64,000 bases of DNA from Stappia sp. MMSF_3263. Lineage in GTDB: Bacteria; Pseudomonadota; Alphaproteobacteria; Rhizobiales; Stappiaceae. Shown here in pieces: positions 1 to 7,225 of the stretch. Every line of letters starts with the position of its first letter. Position 1 is the stretch's first letter. The notes beneath the pieces were generated by a model, which saw only the letters and a program-made list of their open reading frames with translations, did no database searches and was not told the origin of the DNA. The position numbers and the translations under genes were made by a program. Location of the stretch: positions 186,001 to 250,000 of the forward strand of contig NZ_JASHIK010000002.1 in assembly GCF_030733745.1 (NCBI RefSeq), read 5' to 3'.

Positions 1-155
1 GTGCGCTCCTTGCGCTCGCCCGAATTGCGGTCCTTCCAGGTCTCCGAGGTCGCCACGCGAAGGTTGACCACGGGGCGGCCGTCCTGCATCCGGCGAACCT
101 CCGGGTCCGCTCCCAGATTGCCCACGAGGATCACCTTGTTGACGCTTCCCGACAT
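1..155 (-). CDS. ssb: Single-stranded DNA-binding protein, N-terminal part
   Basis: The gene runs off the left edge of the window, so only the first 51 codons are visible. They read [20 protein letters not shown] and continue with the [16 protein letters not shown] segment, the standard start of the bacterial SSB OB-fold. SSB coats single-stranded DNA during replication, recombination and repair. It is divergent from uvrA, an arrangement found in many proteobacteria, and the shared upstream region holds a LexA box, so SOS control is likely. The C-terminal acidic tail cannot be checked here. Confidence 0.95.
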   Translation of the reverse strand, partial: MSGSVNKVILVGNLGADPEVRRMQDGRPVVNLRVATSETWKDRNSGERKER

Positions 156-171
156 CGTCGTCTCCTTGTTC

Positions 172-214
172 GCCGGCCATGCCGGCCCTTTTCCGTCGGC
201 CCGGCATGGCCGGC
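172..214. repeat. 14-bp perfect inverted repeat in the ssb leader
   Basis: GCCGGCCATGCCGG at 172-185 is the exact reverse complement of 201-214, with a 15-nt loop. It lies 17 bp upstream of the ssb start codon and would form a stable hairpin in the ssb 5' leader. No T-run follows on either strand, so it is not an ordinary terminator. Confidence 0.75.
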
Positions 215-285
215 CGTTTGATCGGTCTCGCCGGGCGGTGCCGGCGCTCATGTTCCTGTCGCCGGGTTGCCCCGGCCGTCCCGCC

Positions 286-337
286 GACCTTAGCCCCGCA
301 TGCGCGGCCGGCGAAAGGCCCGTGCGGGGCTAAGGTC
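286..337. repeat. 15-bp perfect inverted repeat between ssb and the SOS box
   Basis: GACCTTAGCCCCGCA at 286-300 pairs perfectly with 323-337 around a 22-nt loop. Two further inner positions could pair in RNA. It sits between the candidate ssb promoter and the ssb start, so it would be a second strong hairpin in that leader. No T-run follows, which argues against a simple terminator. Confidence 0.75.
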
Positions 338-434
338 GATGGCCACGCGGATTTTGGCGCTTATCCACACTTGCGGGGACAAGTCCGGCGGACAGCGCCG
401 CATGCAGCCGGCATTGCCGCCGGTTTCAGCCATC

Positions 435-464
435 TTGCGGAACCATACATGTTCCTGATATGTT
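435..464 (+). promoter_or_regulatory. Candidate uvrA promoter overlapping the SOS box
   Basis: TTGCGG at 435-440 and TATGTT at 459-464 are separated by 18 bp and resemble sigma-70 -35 and -10 elements. The LexA half-sites cover the spacer and the -10, so bound LexA would block it. It would give uvrA an unusually long leader of roughly 415 nt. Confidence 0.5.
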
Positions 465-471
465 CACGCAA
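442..471 (-). promoter_or_regulatory. Candidate ssb promoter overlapping the SOS box
   Basis: On the minus strand TTGCGT (471-466) and TATGGT (447-442) are 18 bp apart, with the whole LexA box in the spacer. This mirrors the uvrA promoter on the other strand, so one operator could control both genes. Confidence 0.5.
451..465. promoter_or_regulatory. LexA (SOS) box, GTTC-N7-GTTC
   Basis: The sequence is GTTC (451-454), CTGATAT, GTTC (462-465), an exact match to the direct-repeat LexA operator known from alphaproteobacteria. It lies between the divergent ssb and uvrA genes, both classical SOS or repair genes, and overlaps candidate promoters on both strands. Confidence 0.85.
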
Positions 472-885
472 TCGGATTCGCCCCGGGACACGTAGAGAGC
501 ACCGGGTCATCAACAGGACAAGGCCGGCTGTCGGCCGGCGCATCGGAAAAGCGGAAAACCGGCGGTTGCCGCCGCCGGCCGGGCTACCGATATGAGGCTC
601 GGCGCGCGGGAGGCTGCGCGCCCGCAACAGGAACTGCCCGGGCTCCGGGGAGCGTCGCCGGCACGCATGGATGCGGGCCGGTCGGATTGCTCGAACGCGC
701 GCCACGCGCCATGGAATCGACGGCGGCCGGCGCTTGTCGTAGAAGGTCATCAACGGCCTGCCGCGCCATTCAAGCCGGGGCGGCAGGCCAAGCAGGAAAT
801 CAGTACGGCTTTGCAGGCCCGCGCCCTCCCGCGCGGGAGGCAGGCCACGCGCCGCAAGGCCGTCATCCAGGGACACCGCACGCAC
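472..885 (+). other. Long uvrA leader with GC-rich palindromes
   Basis: No convincing gene is seen between the SOS promoter region and the uvrA start. The stretch contains a GGCGCGC/GCGCGCC stem (601-607 with 616-622) and a perfect 16-bp palindrome CCTCCCGCGCGGGAGG (825-840). The uvrA frame is open upstream from a start at 592, but that extension is not UvrA-like and reads as low-complexity GC-rich translation. Confidence 0.5.
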
Positions 886-3800
886 ATGCCGAAGTCGCGT
901 TCGACCTCAACGCCGCCCGCCTCCCCCGCTTCCGCCGCCGACCGGCGGGTGATCAGCGTGCGCGGCGCGCGCGAGCACAATCTGAAGAATGTCGATCTCG
1001 ACCTGCCGCGCGACGCACTGATCGTGATGACCGGTCTTTCGGGCTCGGGCAAGTCGTCGCTCGCCTTCGACACGATCTATGCGGAAGGCCAGCGACGCTA
1101 TGTCGAAAGCCTTTCGGCCTATGCGCGCCAGTTCCTGGAGATGATGCAGAAGCCCGACGTCGACCAGATCGACGGGCTGTCGCCGGCGATTTCCATCGAA
1201 CAGAAGACGACCTCGCGCAACCCGCGCTCCACCGTCGGCACGGTGACCGAGATCTACGATTACCTGCGCCTGCTGTTCGCGCGTATCGGCGTGCCCTATT
1301 CGCCGGCGACCGGCCTGCCGATCGAGAGCCAGACGGTGAGCCAGATGGTCGACCGGGTGCTGGCGCTGGAGGAAGGCACCCGGCTCTACCTGCTGGCGCC
1401 GGTGGTGCGCGGGCGCAAGGGCGAGTACCGCAAGGAACTGGCGGAGCTCATGAAAAAGGGCTTCCAGCGGGTCAAGATCGACGGCACCTTCCACGAGATC
1501 GCCGAGGCGCCGGCACTCGACAAGAAGCTGAAGCACGACATCGACGTGGTCGTCGACCGGATCGTGGTGCGCGAGGACATCGGCGGGCGTTTGGCGGATT
1601 CGCTGGAGACGGCGCTCGGCCTCGCCGACGGAATCGCGATTGCCGAATATGCCGACCGGCCGCTGCCCGAGCGCGACGCGGATGCGGTGCTGCAGAACCG
1701 CAACGAGACGCATGAGCGGATCACCTTCTCGCAGAAATTCGCCTGCCCGGTCTCCGGCTTCACCATTTCCGAGATCGAGCCGCGGCTGTTCTCCTTCAAC
1801 AACCCCTTCGGCGCCTGTCCGACCTGCGACGGGCTGGGCACGACGCTCGCCTTCGAGCCGGACATGGTGGTGCCGGACCAGACGCTGACCCTGCGCGAGG
1901 GCGCGGTGCTGCCCTGGGCCAAGACCGGCTCGACCTCGCCCTATTATGCCCAGACACTGGAGGCGATTTGCCGCCATTTCGACGCGTCGATGGCAACCCC
2001 CTGGGCCGAGCTGCCGGAGGCCGTGCGCGACACGATCCTCCATGGCTCGGGCCGGGAGAAGATCGAGTTCACCTATGACGACGGGGTCAGGAGCTACCGT
2101 ACGGCGAAAACCTTCGAGGGCGTCGTCGGCAATATCGAGCGGCGCTGGCGGGAGACGGACAGCGACTGGGTGCGCGAGGAGCTGTCGCGCTACCAGTCCG
2201 ACCGTCCCTGCCCTGCCTGCGGCGGTTACCGGCTGAAGCCCGAGGCGTTGTCGGTGAAGATCGCCAGGCGGCATGTCGGCGAGATCGCGCAGCTGTCCAT
2301 CCGCGATGCGGCCGAATGGTTCGAGGCGCTGCCGGGGGAACTCACCGACAAGCAGTCGGAGATCGCGGTCCGGATCCTCAAGGAAATCCGCGAGCGGCTG
2401 AAATTCCTCAACGATGTCGGGCTCGACTATCTGTCGCTGTCGCGCAATTCGGGCACGCTGTCGGGCGGCGAGAGCCAGCGCATCCGGCTCGCCTCGCAGA
2501 TCGGCTCGGGACTGACCGGCGTGCTCTACGTGCTCGACGAGCCTTCGATCGGCCTGCACCAGCGCGACAATGCCCGCCTGCTCGATACGCTGAAGCACCT
2601 GCGCGACCTCGGCAACACGGTGATCGTCGTGGAGCATGACGAGGACGCGGTGCTGACCGCCGACTATGTGGTCGATATCGGCCCGGGCGCCGGCATCCAT
2701 GGCGGCGAGATCGTCGCCCAGGGTACGCCGGCGGAAATCCTGGCAAACCCTGCCTCGCTGACCGGGCAGTACCTGTCCGGCGCGATGGCGATCCCGATGC
2801 CGGAGGGGCGGCGCAAGCCGAAGACGCGCCGGCAGATCCACGTGGCGGGCGCGCGCGGCAACAACCTGAAGAATGTGTCGGCCGACATCCCGCTCGGCAC
2901 CTTCACCTGCGTCACCGGCGTTTCCGGCGGCGGCAAGTCCACCTTCCTGATCGACACGCTCTACAAGGCGGCGGCGCGCCGGCTCAACGGCGCGCGCGAG
3001 ACGCCGGCACCGCACGACCATATCGACGGGCTGGAACTGCTCGACAAGGTGATCGACATCGACCAGTCGCCGATCGGGCGCACGCCGCGCTCCAATCCGG
3101 CCACCTATACGGGCGCCTTCACGCCGATCCGCGACTGGTTCGCCGGCCTGCCGGAGGCCAAGACGCGCGGCTATGCGCCGGGGCGCTTCTCCTTCAACGT
3201 CAAGGGCGGGCGCTGCGAGGCCTGCCAGGGCGACGGCGTCATCAAGATCGAGATGCACTTCCTGCCCGATGTCTATGTCACCTGCGACGTGTGCAAGGGC
3301 AAGCGCTACAATCGCGAGACGCTGGAAGTCGAATTCAAGGGCAAGTCGATCGCCGACGTGCTCGACATGACGGTGGAGGAAGGGGCGCGCTTCTTCTCCG
3401 CCGTGCCGGCGGTGCGCGACAAGCTGGAGACGCTGGCGCGGGTCGGCCTCGGCTACATCAAGGTCGGCCAGCAGGCGACGACGCTTTCGGGCGGCGAGGC
3501 GCAGCGCGTCAAGCTCGCCAAGGAACTGTCGAAGCGCGCGACCGGCCGCACGCTCTACATTCTCGACGAGCCGACGACGGGCCTGCATTTCCACGATGTC
3601 GCGAAGCTGCTGGAAGTGCTGCACGAACTGGTCGAACAGGGCAACACGGTGTTGGTTATCGAGCACAATCTCGAGGTCATCAAGACGGCCGACTGGATCA
3701 TCGACCTTGGTCCCGAGGGCGGCGATGGCGGCGGCACGATCGTGGCGCAGGGAACGCCGGAGGATGTCGTCGAGGTGGAGGCAAGCTATACCGGACGCTT

Positions 3801-3891
3801 CCTCAGGGAGGTGCTGGAGCGGCGGCCCGTGCGACGCGGCAAGGCCCGCGCGGGCGAGCGCTCCGGTGAACGCATGAGCGCGGCCGAATAG
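886..3891 (+). CDS. uvrA: Excinuclease ABC subunit A
   Basis: This is the damage-recognition ATPase of nucleotide excision repair (1001 aa), which loads UvrB at lesions. Residues 50-57 give the first Walker A (GLSGSGKS) and a second ATPase core carries [11 protein letters not shown] signatures (LSGGESQR and LSGGEAQR), Walker B regions ([20 protein letters not shown]) and zinc-binding cysteine pairs (CPTC, CPAC, CEAC, CDVC) are all present. The ATG at 886 was chosen because the conserved start ([20 protein letters not shown]) follows about 20 residues later; the upstream in-frame extension is not conserved-looking. It is divergent from ssb with an SOS box between. Confidence 0.98.
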   Translation: MPKSRSTSTPPASPASAADRRVISVRGAREHNLKNVDLDLPRDALIVMTGLSGSGKSSLAFDTIYAEGQRRYVESLSAYARQFLEMMQKPDVDQIDGLSPAISIEQKTTSRNPRSTVGTVTEIYDYLRLLFARIGVPYSPATGLPIESQTVSQMVDRVLALEEGTRLYLLAPVVRGRKGEYRKELAELMKKGFQRVKIDGTFHEIAEAPALDKKLKHDIDVVVDRIVVREDIGGRLADSLETALGLADGIAIAEYADRPLPERDADAVLQNRNETHERITFSQKFACPVSGFTISEIEPRLFSFNNPFGACPTCDGLGTTLAFEPDMVVPDQTLTLREGAVLPWAKTGSTSPYYAQTLEAICRHFDASMATPWAELPEAVRDTILHGSGREKIEFTYDDGVRSYRTAKTFEGVVGNIERRWRETDSDWVREELSRYQSDRPCPACGGYRLKPEALSVKIARRHVGEIAQLSIRDAAEWFEALPGELTDKQSEIAVRILKEIRERLKFLNDVGLDYLSLSRNSGTLSGGESQRIRLASQIGSGLTGVLYVLDEPSIGLHQRDNARLLDTLKHLRDLGNTVIVVEHDEDAVLTADYVVDIGPGAGIHGGEIVAQGTPAEILANPASLTGQYLSGAMAIPMPEGRRKPKTRRQIHVAGARGNNLKNVSADIPLGTFTCVTGVSGGGKSTFLIDTLYKAAARRLNGARETPAPHDHIDGLELLDKVIDIDQSPIGRTPRSNPATYTGAFTPIRDWFAGLPEAKTRGYAPGRFSFNVKGGRCEACQGDGVIKIEMHFLPDVYVTCDVCKGKRYNRETLEVEFKGKSIADVLDMTVEEGARFFSAVPAVRDKLETLARVGLGYIKVGQQATTLSGGEAQRVKLAKELSKRATGRTLYILDEPTTGLHFHDVAKLLEVLHELVEQGNTVLVIEHNLEVIKTADWIIDLGPEGGDGGGTIVAQGTPEDVVEVEASYTGRFLREVLERRPVRRGKARAGERSGERMSAAE

Positions 3892-3967
3892 AAGTCCGTC
3901 GCCCACGCATCCGCGGCCGCCAAGGCGAACGCGGCGCGGCATTCAGCACGGCGTGAGCCCCTCTCCG

Positions 3968-4310
3968 GCCGTCATCCCGGGCAGGACGAAGCCGCGACCC
4001 GGGGCCGTTCGGTCCCGGAGCGAAGGCGACAGGATCGCGGCGGCTTGCCTTGCCGGTCCGGTCCGCCGGCGCCGATGGGGGCCACGCCAGCCGCAGGCAT
4101 CCGGGCCCTCACAACCGCTGGGGCGCCAATGGCTCCCCGGTCAAGCCGGGGATGACCTCGGTGCAAGTGGCAAGGGTCCCGCGTATCGGCCCTGACGTGG
4201 GGGATAAGCCCTGAGAGGGGGCAAAGCCAACGCCCTCACATCCGCCAATACCTCCCGGCTCTCCGGCCGGGCCCGCGGCCGGAATGACAACCGGGCAGGA
4301 CAAGAGGCCG
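3968..4310. repeat. REP-like palindromic intergenic elements
   Basis: The 712-bp stretch after uvrA (3892-4603) shows no gene. It contains sequences typical of dispersed alphaproteobacterial repeats. One starts GTCATCCCGGGCAGG at 3971 and ends in a CCCGGGG block near 4003. A second is a TCCCCGG/CCGGGGA hairpin with a TCAAG loop (4134-4152) followed by ATGAC. Further CCGGCC-rich inverted repeats lie around 4260-4300. Copy number elsewhere in the genome cannot be judged from this window. Confidence 0.5.
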
Positions 4311-4603
4311 GCGCTGCGAAGGCGGTTACGGCACCCATTCCTTTTCCACAAAATTCGGCCGCACTGCGCCCGCGCCATGCGTCGGCGACAATTCCCGGGC
4401 AACGGCTGACGCCGGGTTCCCCGCGACTTCGCATACGTTGCAGGAGAAACTATTGCTGCGATGCACAATATGCATGGCTGACGTGCAGAAATCGCGCTTT
4501 TTTTCGGGAGCTGAAAAAACTATCTCTTGGTCATCGGATCGGAGCGCTGCCGACGGACAAGCCGGGCAGCCAACTCCCTCAGGACATGCACACAGAGGCT
4601 ATC

Positions 4604-4753
4604 ATGTTCGACACACTTGCTCGCACCTACCGCAACTGGCGGACCTACCAGAGCACTGTTTCGGAGCTTTCGCGGCTTTCCACCCGTGAGCTCGACGATC
4701 TCGGCATTGCACGCGGCGACATTCGTTTCATCGCCAAGCGCGCCAGCCGTTAA
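4604..4753 (+). CDS. DUF1127 small protein (first copy)
   Basis: A 49-aa basic protein beginning MFDTLARTYRNWRTYQ. It carries the DUF1127 signature ELSRLSTRELDDLGIARGDI and ends in a basic RFIAKRASR tail. Proteins of this family are arginine-rich, and several have been linked to RNA handling, phosphate or stress responses in alphaproteobacteria. The best parallel here is the gene upstream of the CcsR small RNAs in Rhodobacter sphaeroides. An AGAGG lies 7 nt before the ATG. The stop is 15 bp before the first hairpin of a CcsR-like small RNA, so the two are probably co-transcribed. It shares about two thirds of its residues with the second copy at 5108. Confidence 0.9.
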   Translation: MFDTLARTYRNWRTYQSTVSELSRLSTRELDDLGIARGDIRFIAKRASR

Positions 4754-4765
4754 CAGTTCACGTTC

Positions 4766-4889
4766 AAAGAGATAGACCTCCTCCCCTATCTCCTTGACGT
4801 GTCCCGGCGGGGCATCCTCCTCCCAGCCCCGTTCGGATATTGCGACGCCCGCCGGTTCTCCTCCCTCCGGCGGGCGTTCGCTTTTTTTT
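4766..4889 (+). ncRNA. CcsR/cuckoo-type small RNA, copy 1
   Basis: Three successive hairpins expose a pyrimidine anti-Shine-Dalgarno motif in the loop. Hairpin 1 has stem GAGATAG/CTATCTC (4769-4775 with 4786-4792) and CCTCCTCCC at 4777-4785. Hairpin 2 has stem CGGGGC/GCCCCG (4808-4813 with 4826-4831) and CCTCCTCCC at 4816-4824. Hairpin 3 is the terminator, whose loop carries CTCCTCCC. The position directly after a DUF1127 gene and the loop motifs match the CcsR (cuckoo) RNA family described in Rhodobacter. The 5' end is unknown because it probably comes from processing of the DUF1127 transcript. Confidence 0.8.
4845..4889 (+). terminator. Rho-independent terminator of small RNA 1
   Basis: A perfect 11-bp stem, ACGCCCGCCGG at 4845-4855 with 4867-4877, and a TTCTCCTCCCT loop are followed by TTCGC and eight T residues (4882-4889). 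The loop repeats the anti-SD motif of the upstream hairpins. Confidence 0.9.
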
Positions 4890-5107
4890 AACAACCTCCG
4901 CATGCTCCGCGGCCTTCCTGCAAGGCTCTTCCGGATGACGCGGGCGTGACATGACCCCGGTGCATTTTGCAGAGCGGGCATGCCGAAACAGCGCGCCACA
5001 AACGGCGCGACACACCCCATATCAGGCTCACCGGAGCGATGACGCGATGCAGCATCCGCTGCCTCGGACGGCCGCTTCACCTCAACACCGTTCTCATGGA
5101 GAGACCA

Positions 5108-5257
5108 ATGCTCAACACCCTCGTTCGCAAGTACAATTCCTGGCAGAAGTACCGTCAGACCTATGACGAGCTGTCCCGCCTTTCCAACCGCGAGCTCAGC
5201 GACCTGGGCATCGGCCGGGGCGACATCGACTTCATCGCCCGCAGCCACACCCGCTGA
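5108..5257 (+). CDS. DUF1127 small protein (second copy)
   Basis: A 49-aa protein beginning MLNTLVRKYNSWQKYRQ, with the DUF1127 core ELSRLSNRELSDLGIGRGDI and a C-terminal FIARSHTR. Length and core match the copy at 4604, so this looks like a local duplication. A GGAGAG lies just upstream of the ATG; the open frame extends further upstream but without family similarity. After the stop comes an 8-bp hairpin (5265-5272 with 5279-5286) and then a strong terminator. Unlike the first copy, this gene is therefore separated from the small RNA that follows it. Confidence 0.9.
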   Translation: MLNTLVRKYNSWQKYRQTYDELSRLSNRELSDLGIGRGDIDFIARSHTR

Positions 5258-5297
5258 GGCCATGCGGCAGGTCGCCGCACCTGCCGACAACACGTTC

Positions 5298-5330
5298 AAA
5301 CGCCGCCCGAAAGGGCGGCGTTTTGCGTTT
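5298..5330 (+). terminator. Terminator after the second DUF1127 gene
   Basis: AAACGCCGCCC (5298-5308) pairs with 5313-5323 around a GAAA tetraloop, followed by TTTTGCGTTT. The same tail follows two other terminators in this window. Confidence 0.85.
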
Positions 5331-5367
5331 CAGGCCTTTGATTCGATTGATTTTTCCTGATGTCATG

Positions 5368-5396
5368 TTGCTCTGCACAAAAAGCGGGGCTGATAT
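5368..5396 (+). promoter_or_regulatory. Candidate promoter of small RNA 2
   Basis: TTGCTC (5368-5373) and TGATAT (5391-5396) are separated by exactly 17 bp. They lie after the DUF1127 terminator and upstream of the second small RNA, which suggests independent transcription starting near 5403. A heat-shock sigma factor promoter is possible by analogy with Rhodobacter but cannot be decided here. Confidence 0.45.
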
Positions 5397-5402
5397 GCAT
5401 CA

Positions 5403-5568
5403 TCGGGTCTGGAAATGTCGAGGAGACTCGCCCATATCAATTGCAACGGAGCAAGCGATCCTCCTCCCACGCTTCGCTCCCGTTCAGGCCGGTGATCCTC
5501 CTCCCTTCATCGGCCATCGAAAAACGACGCCCACCGGTTCTCCTCCCTCCGGTGGGCGTTCGTTTTTT
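5403..5568 (+). ncRNA. CcsR/cuckoo-type small RNA, copy 2
   Basis: It has the same three-hairpin plan as copy 1. Hairpin 1 pairs 5448-5457 with 5470-5480 (one bulged C) and presents CCTCCTCCC at 5460-5468. Hairpin 2 pairs CCGGTGA (5489-5495) with TCATCGG (5507-5513), including one G-U, and presents CCTCCTCCC at 5497-5505. Hairpin 3 is the terminator with CTCCTCCC in its loop. Stems differ from copy 1 while loops are conserved, as expected for a functional RNA. The 5' end is inferred from a candidate promoter; a processed form could begin near 5440. Confidence 0.8.
5527..5568 (+). terminator. Rho-independent terminator of small RNA 2
   Basis: ACGCCCACCGG (5527-5537) pairs with 5549-5559 around TTCTCCTCCCT and is followed by TCG and six T residues (5563-5568). 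It equals the copy 1 terminator except for one base pair, changed on both arms (G-C to A-T). Confidence 0.9.
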
Positions 5569-5741
5569 CAGCACTGTTCCCTTCCGCCCCTTCGCTTCCG
5601 GACAACCGGCTTCCACGCACAGACGATCGCCAATGCGCGAACGGCTTCGCGGCCGCTCGGATCATGTGATCGTTTGAGGGAAAAGACCGCCGTGGCAGAT
5701 GCAGTCGGAGGCTCATGCCGGCAGAGGCACCCGGCCCGCCT

Positions 5742-6086
5742 TCAACGCCTGTCCGCAGATCCCATCATGTCGAGATAGGCCTTCTGCATGTCGCCGATGC
5801 GACCGGCGACACGGGCGTTCGCCTTGAAGGAGATTTCGGCCTGCATCATGTCGACCATGGCGCTCGCCATGTCGGGGGCAAAGCCGATCCGTCCGGAGCC
5901 GGTCGGCCGGCCGCTGCCCTGCGCGCCCCCGTCCGCGCTCGTATCCCCGGCTGGCGACGCCGCGGCAACAAGGCTGTTGCCGGCTTCGGCACCGGCCGCA
6001 ACGATGCGACGGGCGGATGCTTCGAAGCGCTGGCCGGCGGCCTGGAGGCCGGAAAGGGATATGGACAGGGCGGACATGATCTGCAC
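5742..6086 (-). CDS. Small flagellar basal-body rod-like protein
   Basis: About 114 aa. The N-terminus (SALSISLSGLQAAGQRFEAS) resembles the start of rod, hook and FlgEFG-type proteins. The C-terminus (DMASAMVDMMQAEISFKANA) resembles their C-terminal coiled region; the middle is a short Ser/Gly/Ala-rich linker. Such stand-alone mini-rod proteins occur in alphaproteobacteria, but their role is not settled. The GTG at 6086 is preferred because GAGGGGG lies 10 nt upstream; the ATG at 6077 would be too far from it. No other flagellar gene is in the window. Function is inferred only from the terminal motifs. Confidence 0.65.
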   Translation of the reverse strand: MQIMSALSISLSGLQAAGQRFEASARRIVAAGAEAGNSLVAAASPAGDTSADGGAQGSGRPTGSGRIGFAPDMASAMVDMMQAEISFKANARVAGRIGDMQKAYLDMMGSADRR

Positions 6087-6187
6087 AGTATCGCCACCCC
6101 CTCTTAACGAATCCTGAGTCCCTTCCTTCGCATTTGAGCCAGACGTTCCCAAGCCGTCCCTGTTGTTTCAATCAAGGATTGCAGTTC

Positions 6188-7117
6188 ATGCTTCTGACAC
6201 TCTCGATCACCGGCCCGTTCTTCGCCGTCATCGCGTTTGGTTTCTTCGCGGCGAAACGCGGCTGGATGCCGGACGGCGCGGTGCGCAGCCTCAATGTCTT
6301 CGTCTTCAACTTCGCCATGCCGGCGCTGGTGATCCGGGCCCTGGCCGGACAGGACATCATCGCCGCACTGACCGGGCCGATGGTGCCGGTCTGGGTGCTG
6401 GCGGGAGCCGCGACCTTCGCCATCTCGATGCTGGCGATGCGGCTGCTGTGCCGTGGCAGCCTGGCCGAGATGGCGGTGAGCGGCCAGGCCGGCACGATCG
6501 GCAACATCGGCTTTCTCGGCCTGCCCCTGATGCTGGCGGCCTTTGGCGACCGGGCGGCCGCCCCAATGGCGGTGGTGCTGATCGTCGACCTGACGATCTT
6601 CATTCCGCTCTGCATCGGCCTTCTGGAATGGGCCTCAGGCAAGGGTGCAAGCTGGAAACTGATCATGACGGTGGCGAAGGGCGTCGTCTTCAATCCCTTC
6701 GTTCTTGCCATTTTCGGCGGCACCCTGCTGTCGCTTGCCGGTGGCAAGCTACCGCCGGCGGGCGACAATCTTCTGAATTTCCTGGGCGATGCGGCGGGGG
6801 CAACCGCCCTCTTCTCCCTCGGCGTGCAGCTCGCCGCCCGGCGGGTGGAGGGCGAGGCACGCGCGATCTCGCTGATGATCGTGCTGAAGCTGTTCCTGCA
6901 TCCACTGGCGGTGCTGGGCGCGGCAATGCTGTTCGGTCTCGATCCGTCTCTGACAGCGGTGCTGGTGGTGGTCGCCTCGCTGCCGATCGCGGGCAATGTC
7001 TTCGTGGTTGCCGAGCGCTACGGCATCTTCATCCAGCAACTGTCGGCGGCAATCCTGCTGTCAACGACGGCCGGCGTCATCACCGTGTCGCTCGCCCTGA
7101 TGTGGGCGGGAATATGA
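6188..7117 (+). CDS. AEC family transporter (auxin efflux carrier-like permease)
   Basis: A 309-aa integral membrane protein of the AEC/BASS-like fold with about ten hydrophobic segments. The start (MLLTLSITGPFFAVIAFGFF) and the repeated glycine- and proline-rich helices are typical of bacterial YfdV/MdcF-type permeases, which move small carboxylates or other organic anions. The ATG at 6188 is preceded by AAGGA; an upstream in-frame start at 6134 would add a non-hydrophobic stretch. The substrate cannot be inferred from its neighbours. Confidence 0.85.
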   Translation: MLLTLSITGPFFAVIAFGFFAAKRGWMPDGAVRSLNVFVFNFAMPALVIRALAGQDIIAALTGPMVPVWVLAGAATFAISMLAMRLLCRGSLAEMAVSGQAGTIGNIGFLGLPLMLAAFGDRAAAPMAVVLIVDLTIFIPLCIGLLEWASGKGASWKLIMTVAKGVVFNPFVLAIFGGTLLSLAGGKLPPAGDNLLNFLGDAAGATALFSLGVQLAARRVEGEARAISLMIVLKLFLHPLAVLGAAMLFGLDPSLTAVLVVVASLPIAGNVFVVAERYGIFIQQLSAAILLSTTAGVITVSLALMWAGI

Positions 7118-7225
7118 GGCACGGGCGGCGCGCCGGGGGCTGACAGAGGACCCGCGCGGTCCCATATTCGGCATCGACATGGCCGGCGCCTCCCGCCGGC
7201 CGGCACCGCCTGAAGGACATTTCCC

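Noticed and set aside
907-3942. 1011-codon open frame antisense to uvrA
   Set aside because: It has no domain, is Arg/Ala/His-rich, and mirrors the codon bias of uvrA; a typical shadow frame in high-GC DNA.
4520-5299. 259-codon frame antisense to the DUF1127/small RNA locus
   Set aside because: It would span both DUF1127 genes, small RNA 1 and its terminator; the plus-strand features explain the sequence far better.
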